A DNA stretch of 64,000 nucleotides, taken from the NCBI GenBank assembly GCA_012934845.2, contig WNNJ02002011.1:62001-126000 (forward strand), read 5' to 3'. Positions 20,031 through 31,295 of the stretch are shown here, one piece after another. Source of the DNA: Pomphorhynchus laevis (Eukaryota; Acanthocephala; Palaeacanthocephala; Echinorhynchida; Pomphorhynchidae). The translations under genes and the position numbers were made by a program. The notes beneath the pieces are model-generated. The model was not told where the DNA came from. It ran no database searches and saw only the letters and a list, made by a program, of their open reading frames with translations. The stretch's first letter is position 1. Each line of letters opens with the position of its first letter.

Positions 20031-22371
20031 ATTTACCAAACTGTTTAGAGCTCATATCCTACTCCTCAATTAATAGCATCGATATTTACTCTACCAACAG
20101 ATACAAAGTTGATTGAAGATCTTGTGTTTTTAAAATTTAATTTTAAAATTAAATTCTTTATTATTAACAAGATTCTAATATTGGTTTTGTGTTACGTCAT
20201 CTAGCCTTACATTTTATTAAATTTTGATTATTTTAAGATTTGATTTAAGTAAATTGTTTTAAAGATATATGTTTCATTCTACATAATGTGTGTTATATCA
20301 ATCTATTTAAAGAAATTTTTGTAACTAGTTATAACGTTGACTAGCTTTAACTAGTCAAAGTAACTTGATCGATATTAACCTGTCAAAATTGAAGTTTAAC
20401 TATTTTAAATTAGTCAAATTATTAGCCTAAACGATTTGACTTGTAATATTTTAGATTTTATTCTCAAATGCATAATATCATTTGCGAATAAAATGATTTA
20501 TTTTATTAATAATATCGTTAGCAAGCTGCACCTATCAATGTAGACAAGACCCTTCACTCCGAAACTCGCAAATTTAACAGTTGGCCGTTGTGCGAGATTC
20601 AATGTTGGAGGAAATCAAAACGAATTAATTAAATGGCAAAATTATTAAAGCAAAATGTTTAAATTTACATTATGCTTTGGTAAGATCAAAGCATAGTGTA
20701 AACTTTATTGTAAACTTTATTTCGCATTTAAATATCGCACTAACGATTGACTTTAAGATGTTTGATTTAACCCAGATAATGTCCATAAATATTAGTATCT
20801 GAAATCTTATAGATTATACATCTTAATGAAATAATAAATGTATAGGTAATGCATAAATATGTCTGAAATTCTTCCAAGCAAATCAGAAAACTACAGGTAC
20901 CTGGAATCTTTCGGTATGTATTTCTAAATGAAGAAATGAATTTGTGGATAAACAAAGTACTTCTAGAATTAGCTCTTAAAGATTATAAAAATACGTGTAA
21001 TTCGTTATTTTATTGAGTTTATTCAATTGATCAGATAGTTCGACATCCAATTTAGCATTTTATTCGAATTGAATTTCACAGACTTTAGAAATAAACTTTC
21101 GGAAAGTCAAATTTTCGAGCTAATAAGATGAAGATTCAGAATCATTTGTACAATGTGGCTTTATGCTAATGTTGCTATAAGTTGTGAAAATATTATATTA
21201 ATCCTATACAAAGGGGCTAGATGCTTTCTTATTACTTGGAAAAAATGACGACTCTTATGTGAAGCAAAATGTTGTTCAATATGCTTCAGAAAGAACTTTA
21301 AAGTACCGAAATTTAATACCTCAAAAATTCTGATTATTGTAATTTATATTTTAGTTTTTCTAAAATATAATATTAATTATTATATTGAAAATATTAATTA
21401 TTCTTTAAAGTGCCAGATATTATATAACTGCATCACAGTATTACATTATCATATGATAAGGTAATATCACAATATCATAATATGATATTACATTATCATA
21501 TTACATTATGTTATATTATGTTATATAATGTAACATTATATATTATATATAAAATAATATTTTTTTTATATTTTATTATATTTTAGTATAATGCCTCAGG
21601 TTAAATTTGTTTGGCTTTTGAAAAAGTCTTTTACATAAGTTTTCTTTATTTCAATTGTCATTCATATTCAATGTATGTGAGGATATAATATTAGTAGTTT
21701 AATATTTACGTTTGATATAAAGTAATACAAAACTTGACAGTATAAAATGCTCATTATAAAGCCAAAAGCTTTAATTTGTTAAAATAACATTTGACATGCT
21801 GGATATGCTTGTTTCTTTCTCCGTTGATTTTTCACCTAAATTGGTTAAATTATTCAAATTCTCTTTAGATAATCTCAATTTAGTCGCAATTAAGAGTTAG
21901 GTTACTAACTACTTTCAACTTTAATAGTCATGGAATAGTGCGCAAGTTTGATAAAATTACATTTAGTTGAATGCATATTTAAAATACGGATTAAGGCGAT
22001 ATAAAGAAATGTAAAGAATGTAAAAAAATGTAAAATGTAAATAAAATGTCAATAAATTATTGTATCGTTTTGTTAAAAAATATTCCGTCTTTAAATCAAA
22101 TTTTCAGCAAACATGACGAATATAGTTTTTGTTAGTAATTGAACAGTACCATATTTGGCAATACGTGAGAATGTATAATATGCATTGCAAACAACCCGTG
22201 ATTATGGCAAATATACAATATGCCAAGTTTACAAAAAAGGAACTTTGATAAATTCGGTTCTTGAGTATGATGAGATGTAATACTGCATACTCTAACTGGA
22301 ATCTATATACATCAATCCACAAGACAAGAAATTTGATGGTAATAAAGCTAATTATATACTAAAAATGCCAG
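20031..22371. other. AT-rich intergenic DNA
   Basis: No gene or dispersed repeat recognised. At 21440-21560 there is a dense run of self-complementary AT sequence built from tatcata/tatgata and ttatatt motifs, which could form hairpins. Confidence 0.5.
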
Positions 22372-23662
22372 TTGATAACATGGACTAGTAAAATGGATTG
22401 TGAAAATTCTTCCAGCTTTGTTCTCACTGTAAATATCGTGACATTCTGCTGTTTTTTCAACTGTCAGATTCTCGATAAGGATACTATGGATAACAAACGT
22501 CAACAATTTCTAAATTACGTGGAGCAAATGGAAATGTATTCCAAGTTTAAATGATCATTTGAATCAGATTATTTCTTATCAGTTATATTGGTCCACATTT
22601 CCAAAATTGTTTCAATTATCGAATTAAAGATTGTGAAGAGAATTGAAAATTAAAATCTTGCGATAAATTCTTAATATTATAATATTTGATAGAAATTAAT
22701 TTTCGGGAGAATTGAAATATTTTATTTTTAAAATACTACTTAAGATATCGATTTGAATTCGATAAAGATGTAATTTCAGAAATAGAACTTTTTAAGTAAA
22801 GCACATTTACGATTAATACGGATCTCATCCGTGTCTTGATGATAACGCATTTTTGAATTCAACCTCGTAAGATAGTACTTCTTGCATTTCAAAAGAAATA
22901 CGCTCAGCCAAGAGGACGCCCTTCAACTATGTTCTATGTGTGTTGTTCTTTAATTAACAACATTAAATCGGCGTTGTTAAATCTTTGAATTGATGTCACA
23001 TTTTTAGATTGGCTAAGTTGTGAAATCCGCAAAGCATCTGATTCTAAACCGGATATACACGATTGACATATAACTGTTGATGAGTCATATTCCTGTGCAT
23101 CAACAAAACTCAGGTCAAATACTCCAATTCCGCATATCTCTATTGGAGACAAAAGTATCGTTACTTTTGTCTCTCGACAGACAACTAGTGAATCAACACG
23201 TCGGTTATAAACTTATCGGAAAGCTTCTTTACATTCTCGGCATCGGTTATTTATTTACAGTGATCGGATAACATACTACATTCTTAGTAAGTTGATCGGA
23301 AAATTGATTCTACGTCAATTGCACCGATTGTTGAAATACAGCAAATACATTAATATCAGCTACCATTAATATCAGCCACCAGTGATGGTCGATATACTAG
23401 CTCAAACCATTTTTTACTTCGATTGATGTAGCTTCCTCGATGAATTATCGAGAGATAATCGGCTATCCAAGTATCTAAAATAAACTTCTAAATTTTATTA
23501 TAATTAAAATAATAGCAATTTTACATATTTAAATTATTTAACTTAAAATCGATAATATTAAAATCGATTATATGTATGAAAATCAATTATAGTCAATTGA
23601 TTCCTTTCGAACTTTTAATTTTTTAATTCAATTATCTCACTTTTTGTTTATATATTTAGTAG
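22372..23662. other. AT-rich stretch upstream of the LEPROT-like gene
   Basis: No supported gene. An ORF at 22372-22554 ends with KRQQFLNYVEQMEMYSKF after a splice-acceptor-like tract (ttttttcaactgtcag, near 22465), so it could be a short terminal exon, but nothing else supports this. Just before 23663 the run ctcactttttgtttatatatttag resembles an intron 3' end, which would put the LEPROT-like start codon at the beginning of an exon. Confidence 0.35.
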
Positions 23663-24052
23663 ATGAGCGGAGTTAAGTCAATAGTGGCATTAGCACTCCT
23701 GTGTACATTAGGATGTACACTATTGGTATGTGCATGTGCACTGACTGCTTTTAACTGGTGGCCTGCTTTCGTAATTATATTCTACTTACTCACACCGTTT
23801 CCGATTTACCTATGCAAGCGATCGATGCTCAATGATTACCAATCATCAGACAACTCAAATATAGTTGATGGTGGATGTTTTGTTCTGAGCGTAATTGTTG
23901 TTTCGGCATTTGGGTTACCTGTAGTGCTAGCGAGATCTTTAATTATCCGTTATGAGTCAATGGCCTTAGTCTTAGCAGCAAACATTGTGATCTATCTAAC
24001 AATGCTTATCTACTACAAAACCGCAAGATCAGACAGCCAACTATTGTATTGA
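23663..24052 (+). CDS. LEPROT/Vps55-family four-helix membrane protein
   Basis: A complete 129-residue frame. The family (mammalian LEPROT and LEPROTL1, yeast Vps55) acts at Golgi and endosomes in membrane protein sorting to the lysosome or vacuole. The start MSGVKSIVALAL matches the usual MAGVKALVALS start; WWPAFVIIFYLLTPFPIYL and VVSAFGLPVVLAR are family hallmarks, and VLAANIVIYLT is the last helix. Four hydrophobic segments lie at about residues 6-28, 32-50, 69-90 and 97-118. Length is normal for the family. The coding region is one exon; a pyrimidine-rich tract ending in tatttag lies just upstream, so a 5' UTR intron is possible. The C-terminus lacks the acidic ending of vertebrate proteins. 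This is the only host gene I recognise here. It could be a retrocopy, but it shows no damage. Confidence 0.85.
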   Translation: MSGVKSIVALALLCTLGCTLLVCACALTAFNWWPAFVIIFYLLTPFPIYLCKRSMLNDYQSSDNSNIVDGGCFVLSVIVVSAFGLPVVLARSLIIRYESMALVLAANIVIYLTMLIYYKTARSDSQLLY

Positions 24053-24337
24053 TTGAACATTCACAAGATATTTGCTGCTTAGTTTATATGTTTTATTTTG
24101 AAACATTCCATGTTAATTTATTCTCAAAAGTTTCAATTGTATATTAATAATTTACGTTAAGCTAGTTTGTGTAAGATAAAAGTTGTAAGCGAATCAAAAT
24201 CTGTAACTAAAATGAAAAGGTATGTAGTTTGGATTTAATAGTTTAGCGTATTATTTAAAATATCACATATCTGAATTAAATTAGTGAAATTGATGACTTG
24301 ATATATATTGCAATCATTCTGAATATTATTAAGTCAT

Positions 24338-24343
24338 AATAAA
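24338..24343 (+). terminator. Polyadenylation signal AATAAA for the LEPROT-like gene
   Basis: First clear AATAAA downstream, about 285 bases after the stop codon. Plausible distance for an insect 3' UTR; not proven. Confidence 0.4.
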
Positions 24344-26518
24344 AGGAACATGAATTCATTCATGCTGGGATTTCTGTTTGATTTTGAGAACAATTTTATT
24401 GAAATCACTCTGAGAGTACCTCAAAACAGCCTAAATTGCAATCTACAAGATCAACACCATCACATCGAAAATATCTTATTGCAAACTTTAGATCTAATTA
24501 TTGGATTGTAAATGTGACCGTGAATACGACCACAATGAATAATTTATGCAAATTTTATATTAATTACTTTTCAATGACTAGTGAGGCAACTTTGAGTTGC
24601 GCTCTTGATTTTATCAAAGAAATAATGTAGAGAAATTTATTAGAGTACCTCACTTTCGACATTGTTAAATTTAAGCAAGATTAAATAAAAATAAAACCAC
24701 ATCAAATATCATTATCAACAAATTATATTCTCAAGTCTCCAGCTTTGATTAAATCCACATTCGGGTTAGTAGAAGCAAATATAGACTTAGCTGGTTTGAC
24801 GATGTCCTTCAACGATTTTTTGATAACACCGAACACTCAAATACGTGAAATAAAGACTTACAGCAGAAAATGCACATGCACGCATTTACACGTTGATGAC
24901 CAATAATAAACTATCAAATGATGTACGAAACCAGCTAAACTACTTCGACATTTACGTATACTTCATCTCTAGTCTAAAAACAAATCACCTATTTTTTAAA
25001 GAAAATTAAAAGATACACAAAAAGAAAATTTAAGTGAACATTAAAAATTTAGAAAATACACTAGCTAAGACAAAAATACATGACCTATTTGAATATAACT
25101 CTTTTCTACGAGTTAAATAATTGCGGTTTAAAAAATTTATTTATAATAGAATGTAAGGTAAGATAAGGTAAGGTAATAAATGTAAGGTAAGAATTTTTGA
25201 TAACCCAATTTTATAAATTGGTTAATATGATAAGAAATATAATACGATATGAAATTAAGATTAGATGTCATATTAAAATAATAAATTATTATTTGTATAT
25301 TTGATATTTAATAATTATATGTTTCTTTAAATATGATGAGCAAGTTCTTATTTGGAGTTTATGAATTCGAAAAAAATACTTAAATACTTAAATTTGAAAA
25401 TATTTAAATTTGAAAATCTATGATTATTGATGGCTAATACAAAAACAACAATTAGTCATCTGAAGGTATGATAAATTAAGTTTGGGCTTTTTCTTACTGA
25501 CGCTTTCAAACTGTTTCGCTCACATATATAATTGACTGAGCTTCAATCGATAAAAATTCACCAACATAATAATCACACATCCAAGTAGTGAATTATTTAG
25601 CTCAAGAGAGGATCAAAGTATAGTAGACACAGGTTGTAGTAAGCCTAGCTTGCCTTAAACTGTCAGTTTTACCGCAAAGCGTCAATTTTATCATTCATAT
25701 GAAAACCTCAAAGATGGTTTTCTTTTGGCACATCCGAAGTTTTCATTTTTTGTCACATCTTATGCTATTTTAGAAAGAACATCTACAAAAAAAGTTAGTC
25801 TGGAGAAAATTTATTTAATTACAGAAAATACTTTAGCAAAAAAATGATGACGTCACATATTCGCCAATTTAAATGCGTCAATATCATTAAATTAAAATGC
25901 AACACATGTTTTATTTTTATGCTTAAAGTTGTAATTTTCTATGATCATTAGAAACGGTTTTATCGACATTTTATTTATTTTTATAAAAAAAATGTTAAAT
26001 TAGGATTTAAGCAAAAATCGACATAATGAGCTATGCTTTACTTTACATTTTTTAAATATCCGTATTTGTTCGGTATTAGTTAGCTAACATGAGCATTTTT
26101 TAATATTTAAAATTATTATCGATTTTTGAAGAGAAATAGAAACACTTTAGTCTGGAAGAATTTCATTGCAATACCGAACATTGATTTTTACCTTCATTAC
26201 CACTCGGCACTTTTCTCTTCCTTTTTATTTTCCCTTCACCCAATTTCCCCAATTATCCTTTTTACACCCTCCCAATTTCCTTCTACTTTTTCATTCCTTT
26301 CCTATTTCTCATTTCCTTCGACCCTTTTTATTTTTTTTATATTTTTCTTGTCAAGAAAACTTGTGATTAAAAGATTAAATATTTACCGTTTCTAGATGCC
26401 CAAAATGAACTTTAGAACATTTATTGAAATTGCTACAAACAATGAAGATTATTTGATTTTATCAAAGAGAGAAATCCATTACTAAATTTTTTTCTATGTA
26501 TGTGTATGTGAATTAAAC
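24344..26518. other. AT-rich intergenic DNA with a pyrimidine tract
   Basis: No supported gene. A short ggtaag-type repeat cluster lies at 25155-25195. At about 26210-26348 the + strand is almost pure C/T (ttttctcttcctttttattt and similar), which makes apparent open frames rich in F, L, S and P that I do not take as genes. Confidence 0.5.
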
Positions 26519-26794
26519 TTGTGTATAATGATTTTTTTAGAGTTTAGGAATGCTAGGTTTGTTATATGTAATGTGTCATTAAAGATTTGTAAAGTAAGAT
26601 GTGCGTGTGGCACCTTCCTCGATTCAGCGCATGCTATATTCTGCCATATTCGTGGAACAACAATAATCCATCATGACGTAATTCGTAACTTAATATCTAA
26701 TGAATTCGAATGCATTTGCAAGGACGTCGTGAATGATCCACTTCACAGCCCAATTCCGAATATTTATCATTTGAAGTTCAAACGACAACAATAG
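26519..26794 (+). pseudogene. Possible LINE ORF2 C-terminal zinc-finger fragment
   Basis: The frame has CACGTFLDSAHAIFCH followed by HHDVIRNLI, resembling the C.CG...D..H...C...H..N.. ending found after the RT of many non-LTR retrotransposons. No RT is recognised upstream and the DNA around it is AT-rich, so this would be an old isolated fragment. A chance ORF cannot be excluded. Confidence 0.35.
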
Positions 26795-27689
26795 ATATTA
26801 ACGTCAGATCGGGCATGGCATGTCATGGAATCTACGGTTGTAGAACGGTGCGATATTTTCTAAACGCATGCATTCTTAACACATTATCACCATCTTATAT
26901 TTTAAAGTCCTCATTGGAAATTAATAAATATATGGATTTCCTATTTATATGGACTAGACATTCCTGAATTTAATCGTTCAGTTTGCTTAATGCTTACTTT
27001 TTTGGGATCCGGAGAATTGGTTCAGAAAAAGCACACTAAATACTTAAATGGATAGCAAATCAAACGGCTATTCGATAAAAGATATATATTATGCTAGGTC
27101 TATTGTAACTATTCCGTTCGAAAATCGGTGTTACATTGGCACGAGCAGCACCTATGTGTATTCGTGCGATAAGGTTGTCTGTCAGATAACTGAGACAAAT
27201 TTTAATGTTAAAAAGAAATCTATTACACAACTATGACGTTAAGTTTATTGATTTTAAGTTTGCTATTGTTTTGTTATACTAAATAGAGACTGTTTAATTA
27301 AAAATATTCTTCGCAGTATTTACGAGACTCTAAGACTGCATCACATAAAAATGAGTTAGAATAAAAAGAAAAAGAAAAAATTTGAAATTTGTCTTGTCTA
27401 AATTGTTCGTTCTTTGGCCCTGCCAGGATTGTTTCGGTTATAATTTGGTCATTGATATACTTATCGAGGCCATTCTAGCGACTTACACACATGTGAGGGA
27501 ATTTTTTCGTCTAGAATTGCATGAATGCTTGGTGTCATAATCTCGTAGATTTATGACTGTGCGACATTTAATGAGCTCGGAGATAAGATCACATGTTGCT
27601 TTCCAGACGGAACAAAGTTTTTGATTCATAAAAGCACTAATAGAAACTGATGCCATATCACAGTATTAGATAATTAATTATATATAATT
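26795..27689. other. Non-coding stretch, nothing recognised
   Basis: A 62-codon frame at 27048-27236 has no recognisable family. No repeats shared with the rest of the window were seen. Confidence 0.4.
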
Positions 27690-28450
27690 CTATATATTAT
27701 CGTTGTACTATAACGCATATCTAACAAAAATTAAACCATCAAGCAAATATAAATATATGGATAAAATTGAGTTATTAGAATCCTTAAATATTTTAATAAA
27801 TCAAAATTATTTAAAAGTAGGGACATCTATATTTAGACAAGTAAAAGGTGTTCCAATGGGTGGTAATAGTAGCCCAATTATAGCTGACTTGTTTTTAAGC
27901 TTTATAGAATATGAATTTGCTCATAACTGTGTAAAAATAAATCTAAATTATATAAAGATATGAAATATACGTTTCGATATATTGATGATATATGTGCATT
28001 TAACTCTAATAATTTTTATTCAATAAGCGAACAAATTTATCAAGGTAGCCTCATTCTTAACAAAACCAATATTAATGATAAAGAAGGTGTATATCTAGAT
28101 TTGAACATTAAATTGACATCAATTTAAACTACTTTTAATTTATATCGTAAAGATGACATATTTAAATTTACAAGAAACATATTTTTGCATGAGCATTCAT
28201 GCATACCATAAAATATAAAATATGATACATTTAATAATGAAATTTTATGAATTGAAACCATTTGTAACGATATTGGCTTTTTTCAAAATCATTTAAATAA
28301 ATTAATAGATGCATATTTTAAACTAGGTTACTGTAAAAAGCAATTAATCAGAAATGCTTAAATATATAAATCAACACAAAATTATTAAAAATATATTTAA
28401 ACTCTTAAGTTGGAAAATTTTATTGATAATTAACAAGATACTTTGTATTA
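27690..28450 (+). mobile_element. Penelope-like element fragment P1 (RT core and tail)
   Basis: The frame 27703-27963 reads NILINQNYLKVGTSIFRQV then GVPMGGNSSPIIADLFLSF; after a frame change at about 27960 comes RYIDDICAFNSNNFYSI and YLDLNIKLT. The VPMG block, RYIDDI catalytic block and ILNKTN/YLD motifs fit the Penelope-like RT family with an upstream domain of the kind seen in P3. It is broken by at least two stops or shifts. The same sequence recurs at 41467-41975 (+) and in parts of 41976-44990 (-). Downstream to 28420 it matches the tail present in the copies at 30.0, 30.6 and 42.0 kb. Confidence 0.75.
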
Positions 28451-29191
28451 GAATAAGATACACCAGATAATCACATTTCATCAGAGGAAATTCGTCATTT
28501 CATCAGGGGTTTACAGGCTGAAACCTTATACCATAGCAGTTCATCTTGATGACCTATAATCCTTATTATGATACATTGTTTGTTATTTATTAGTCAATTC
28601 ATAACAATTGACTTTTATTTTAAATTGAGCTTAATGGATGCATCGTATATAATACAATTCGTTATACAATAACTTAAATTCTTACATTGGTAAGTTGATA
28701 ATAGCAAAAGCTCTAATATATTTAAAATAGAAATCAGGAAAGATTATATTTTTATGACATAAAAATAAAATGATAAAATTATAAAAAGAACTGATGACAT
28801 CTAATCCTTATTCTGATATATTGTATGTTATTTATTAGTCAATTCATAAGAATTGATTTTTATTTTAAATTTTAACTTTATATAAATTGTATAAAATCTT
28901 ATATAGCAATTATTTATTATTCAAATTTTATTTAATATTATTTTTATTTTATAAATATTATAAAATACGTGAACTCATTCAGCTTATCTGATTTATAATT
29001 TAGTAACTCAAATAATCTGCAAATTTAATTATAAATAATTTTATTTAGTTTAAATTAATTTAAATAACGGTAGAGAAATATATTTAGTAACCCGAATGTC
29101 CCTAGTTTTGTCGAATCAAAATTTTTTAATAGATAATTTGAAAATATAAAAATATTTTTATTAATCGAATACTTTATTCAGTATAAATCAT
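28451..29191. other. Penelope tail region with direct repeats
   Basis: An 80-base segment occurs twice in the same direction, 28547-28626 and 28792-28870. Both start TGATGAC, contain taatccttatt and gttatttattagtcaattca, and end near tttattttaaat. The reverse complement of its second half lies at 41410-41462, directly before the P2 reading frame. The repeats are probably Penelope end sequence. No gene otherwise. Confidence 0.5.
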
Positions 29192-29599
29192 TTATTGTAG
29201 TTTCGTAGATTGGTTAGCCGTTGTCTTGTAGAGAAAATTCTGAGTCATAAAAGTCAGGCACATCACCCACATTATCATGATGCCCATTGAAAATATTTGT
29301 CGATATGATAGGCACTGAATATGAATGTTGCATCGGCTGAAAAAGTAGTCCTTGACGTAACGAAGACCACATTGTATTCTTTTAGTACATTGCTTGTTAA
29401 TAAACAACCTGTATGATCTTCCTTGATTATCTGTTGCTGCACTTAAAGGACTACAATTTCGTTTCTCTATGCATATATCATCTTTCGCTACGGCTTTAAG
29501 TGTACTTAATACTGATGTGAAAGTAATTGCAATTAAAACCATTAGTGTCGAATTCCAATTAACTCCAGCAGATGATGGCTTGTTGCTCGTCGCAGTCAT
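29192..29599 (-). CDS. Unknown cysteine-rich membrane or secreted protein, 135 residues
   Basis: I do not recognise the family. The frame starts MTATSNKPSS and has a hydrophobic stretch at about residues 14-33 (LMVLIAITFTSVLSTL) that could be a signal peptide or anchor. A cysteine-bearing middle follows (DICIEKRNC, NKQCTKRIQCGLRYVKDYFF, CNIHIQC; seven cysteines), then a second hydrophobic stretch at about 104-123 (FSMGIMIMWVMCLTFM). Just after the stop on the minus strand there are two AATAAA signals within about 40 bases, which supports a real transcript end. It lies between Penelope pieces but shares no sequence with them. It could be a young host gene, a lone exon or a chance ORF. Confidence 0.45.
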   Translation of the reverse strand: MTATSNKPSSAGVNWNSTLMVLIAITFTSVLSTLKAVAKDDICIEKRNCSPLSAATDNQGRSYRLFINKQCTKRIQCGLRYVKDYFFSRCNIHIQCLSYRQIFSMGIMIMWVMCLTFMTQNFLYKTTANQSTKLQ

Positions 29600-29959
29600 A
29601 TTTCAAGTCAATTTCAATTAAGTGTTCTATTTTCAAGCAATATCAATGAAGCAACATTTTTATTTAACGAACAAGTTACAGTATCTATGGTAACACTGCC
29701 TTGTTACAATTATCCGTCAAATGAATTTTTCGATAGGGTTTGGATTTCATATAATAATGGCTAGCAAATGATGACATTTAAAATTTCCAATCAGTCAATT
29801 AAGTCTATATGTATTTGGTATTATATACCAATTTAAAAAATTAATATTTTAATTTTAAGATTTTATATAATTTATATTTATATAAAGTACGATAAAAGAT
29901 AAATTTTTAGAAATTGATTATCAAATAATATACGATGTAGCAAAATAAAGATTTGGGGT
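29600..29959. other. AT-rich stretch, nothing recognised
   Basis: Would hold the promoter of the minus-strand ORF ending at 29599 if that gene is real; no clear core promoter seen. Confidence 0.35.
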
Positions 29960-30540
29960 TATCAAGTTTCGAACCTTATTCCTCGAACCCACATAGCAGC
30001 TGGGGCATACATGCCAATGATGGATTTCATTGGCATGTATGCCAATGAAATCTTATGTATTTTGATTATCTATCGTAATATCTTACTCTAACCAAGTATA
30101 TTATCTACTAAAAAAGTTCCACTTAAGAGTTTAATTTTTTTTGTATTTTGATGATTTATATATTTTATGATTTTATTTTAATTTTAGTGTTTTATTAAAA
30201 AAAGATTTTATTATATCTTCAACCAAATAATTCTTTAATAAATCAAGATAATTGTAGAAGATAATTGTTTAATTAATTGATTAATCAATTAGATAATTTT
30301 TAATTAATTTTTTAGTAATCAAGATAATTGTTTCTTTTATAAAATATTGATTCGGATAAAGCTGAATCAATTTTACGATTCTCTGTTTGATTATATTTTA
30401 CATATTTAAGTTTAAAATATGTATCTATTAAATTATTTAAATGATTTTGAAGAAAGCCAATATCATTACATATTGTTACAATTCTTAAAATTTCATTATT
30501 TAATGTATTATATTTTATATTATATTTTGATAATCATATT
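29960..30540 (-). mobile_element. Penelope-like tail fragment P5
   Basis: The outer part (29965-30130) matches the tails at 30640-30790 and 41975-42140: aagtttcgaacc, acatagcagctggggc, the stretch around tatcttact, and ttccacttaagag. The inner part (30390-30540) matches the post-RT region taaatgattttgaagaaagc shared with 30.9 and 42.2 kb. An unrelated AT-rich insert of about 250 bases separates them. No catalytic motif remains. Confidence 0.65.
30004..30043. repeat. Perfect 16-bp hairpin in a Penelope tail
   Basis: GGCATACATGCCAATG (30004-30019) pairs perfectly with 30028-30043 across an 8-base loop. The related tail at about 30700 has a shorter hairpin in the same place (aaatacat and atgtattt), so structure is kept while sequence changed. 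Confidence 0.85.
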
Positions 30541-30590
30541 ACATTGAAACTTTAAAATTATTTTGATATTTTTATCAAAATAATGAAATT

Positions 30591-30619
30591 ATTAAGAATT
30601 GATAATTTCAATTCTTAAT
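30591..30619. repeat. Perfect 11-bp hairpin
   Basis: ATTAAGAATTG (30591-30601) pairs with CAATTCTTAAT (30609-30619) across 7 bases, at the junction between two Penelope tail fragments. Confidence 0.7.
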
Positions 30620-30624
30620 ATTAT

Positions 30625-31130
30625 TTTCATCAGGAGGAACTGCTAAGCTATCAGGTTTCGGCCCCTAACTCCTCTACCTAGCATAGCAGCGGGGCCAAAT
30701 ACATGCTAATGATGTATTTCCTCTGAAATAACTATCTAGTATCTTATTCTAATACAAAGTATATTATTTATTATCTATCCATAAAAATTTGCCACTTAAG
30801 AGTTTAAATTTATTCTTTATATTATTGTGTTGATTTATATATTTTACTATTTTCTGCTTGATGTTATTTTTATAGTAACCTAGTTTAAAATATGCATCTA
30901 TTAAATTATCTAAATGATTTTGAAGAAAGCCAATATCATTACATATTGTTGCAATTCTTAAAATTTCATTATTTAATGTATTATATTTTATATTATATGG
31001 TATGCATGAATGCTAATGCAAAAATATGTTTCTTGTAAATTTAAATATGTCATCTTTACGATATAAATTAATAGTAGTTTTTATTGATGTTAATTTAATG
31101 TTTTATAAAGAATATAGCTACCTGTAGACT
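30625..31130 (-). mobile_element. Penelope-like tail fragment P4
   Basis: On the minus strand this carries the end of the RT-side region and the full tail, ending at CAGGTTTCGG (about 30651). It matches 41976-42420 closely, including tttgccacttaagag and the run taaatgattttgaagaaagc. The minus strand shows GGGGCCGAAACC close to CTGATGAA at the very end. It is 5'-truncated. Confidence 0.7.
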
Positions 31131-31295
31131 ATTCAAGATTATATAAAATATAAATGTGTAATTTTTTCAAACAGTTCTTTAATGATGAAATTGATATTTG
31201 TAATTTGAATTTTAATACTTTTTATTCAATAAGACAGGTATTTACCCAAACACCAAATTATTGTGATACTGATGTATACATTAACGTGCTAATTG
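31131..31295. other. Spacer without recognised content
   Basis: AT-rich; nothing supported. Confidence 0.3.

Noticed and set aside
21440-21560. Apparent cluster of hairpins
   Set aside because: Very AT-rich simple sequence gives chance palindromes. No unit or boundary could be defined.
22372-22554. 60-codon ORF with splice-acceptor-like tract
   Set aside because: No recognisable protein family, no matching upstream exon and AT-rich context. Mentioned only as a possibility.
22934-23152. Minus-strand 72-codon frame with ICQSCISGLESDALR, reminiscent of a zinc-binding ZAD end
   Set aside because: Only one CxxC pair, no N-terminal half and no intron signals checked. Too weak to call.
26126-26395. 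Phe/Ser/Leu-rich 89-codon ORF
   Set aside because: Produced by a C/T-only tract. Composition alone explains the open frame.
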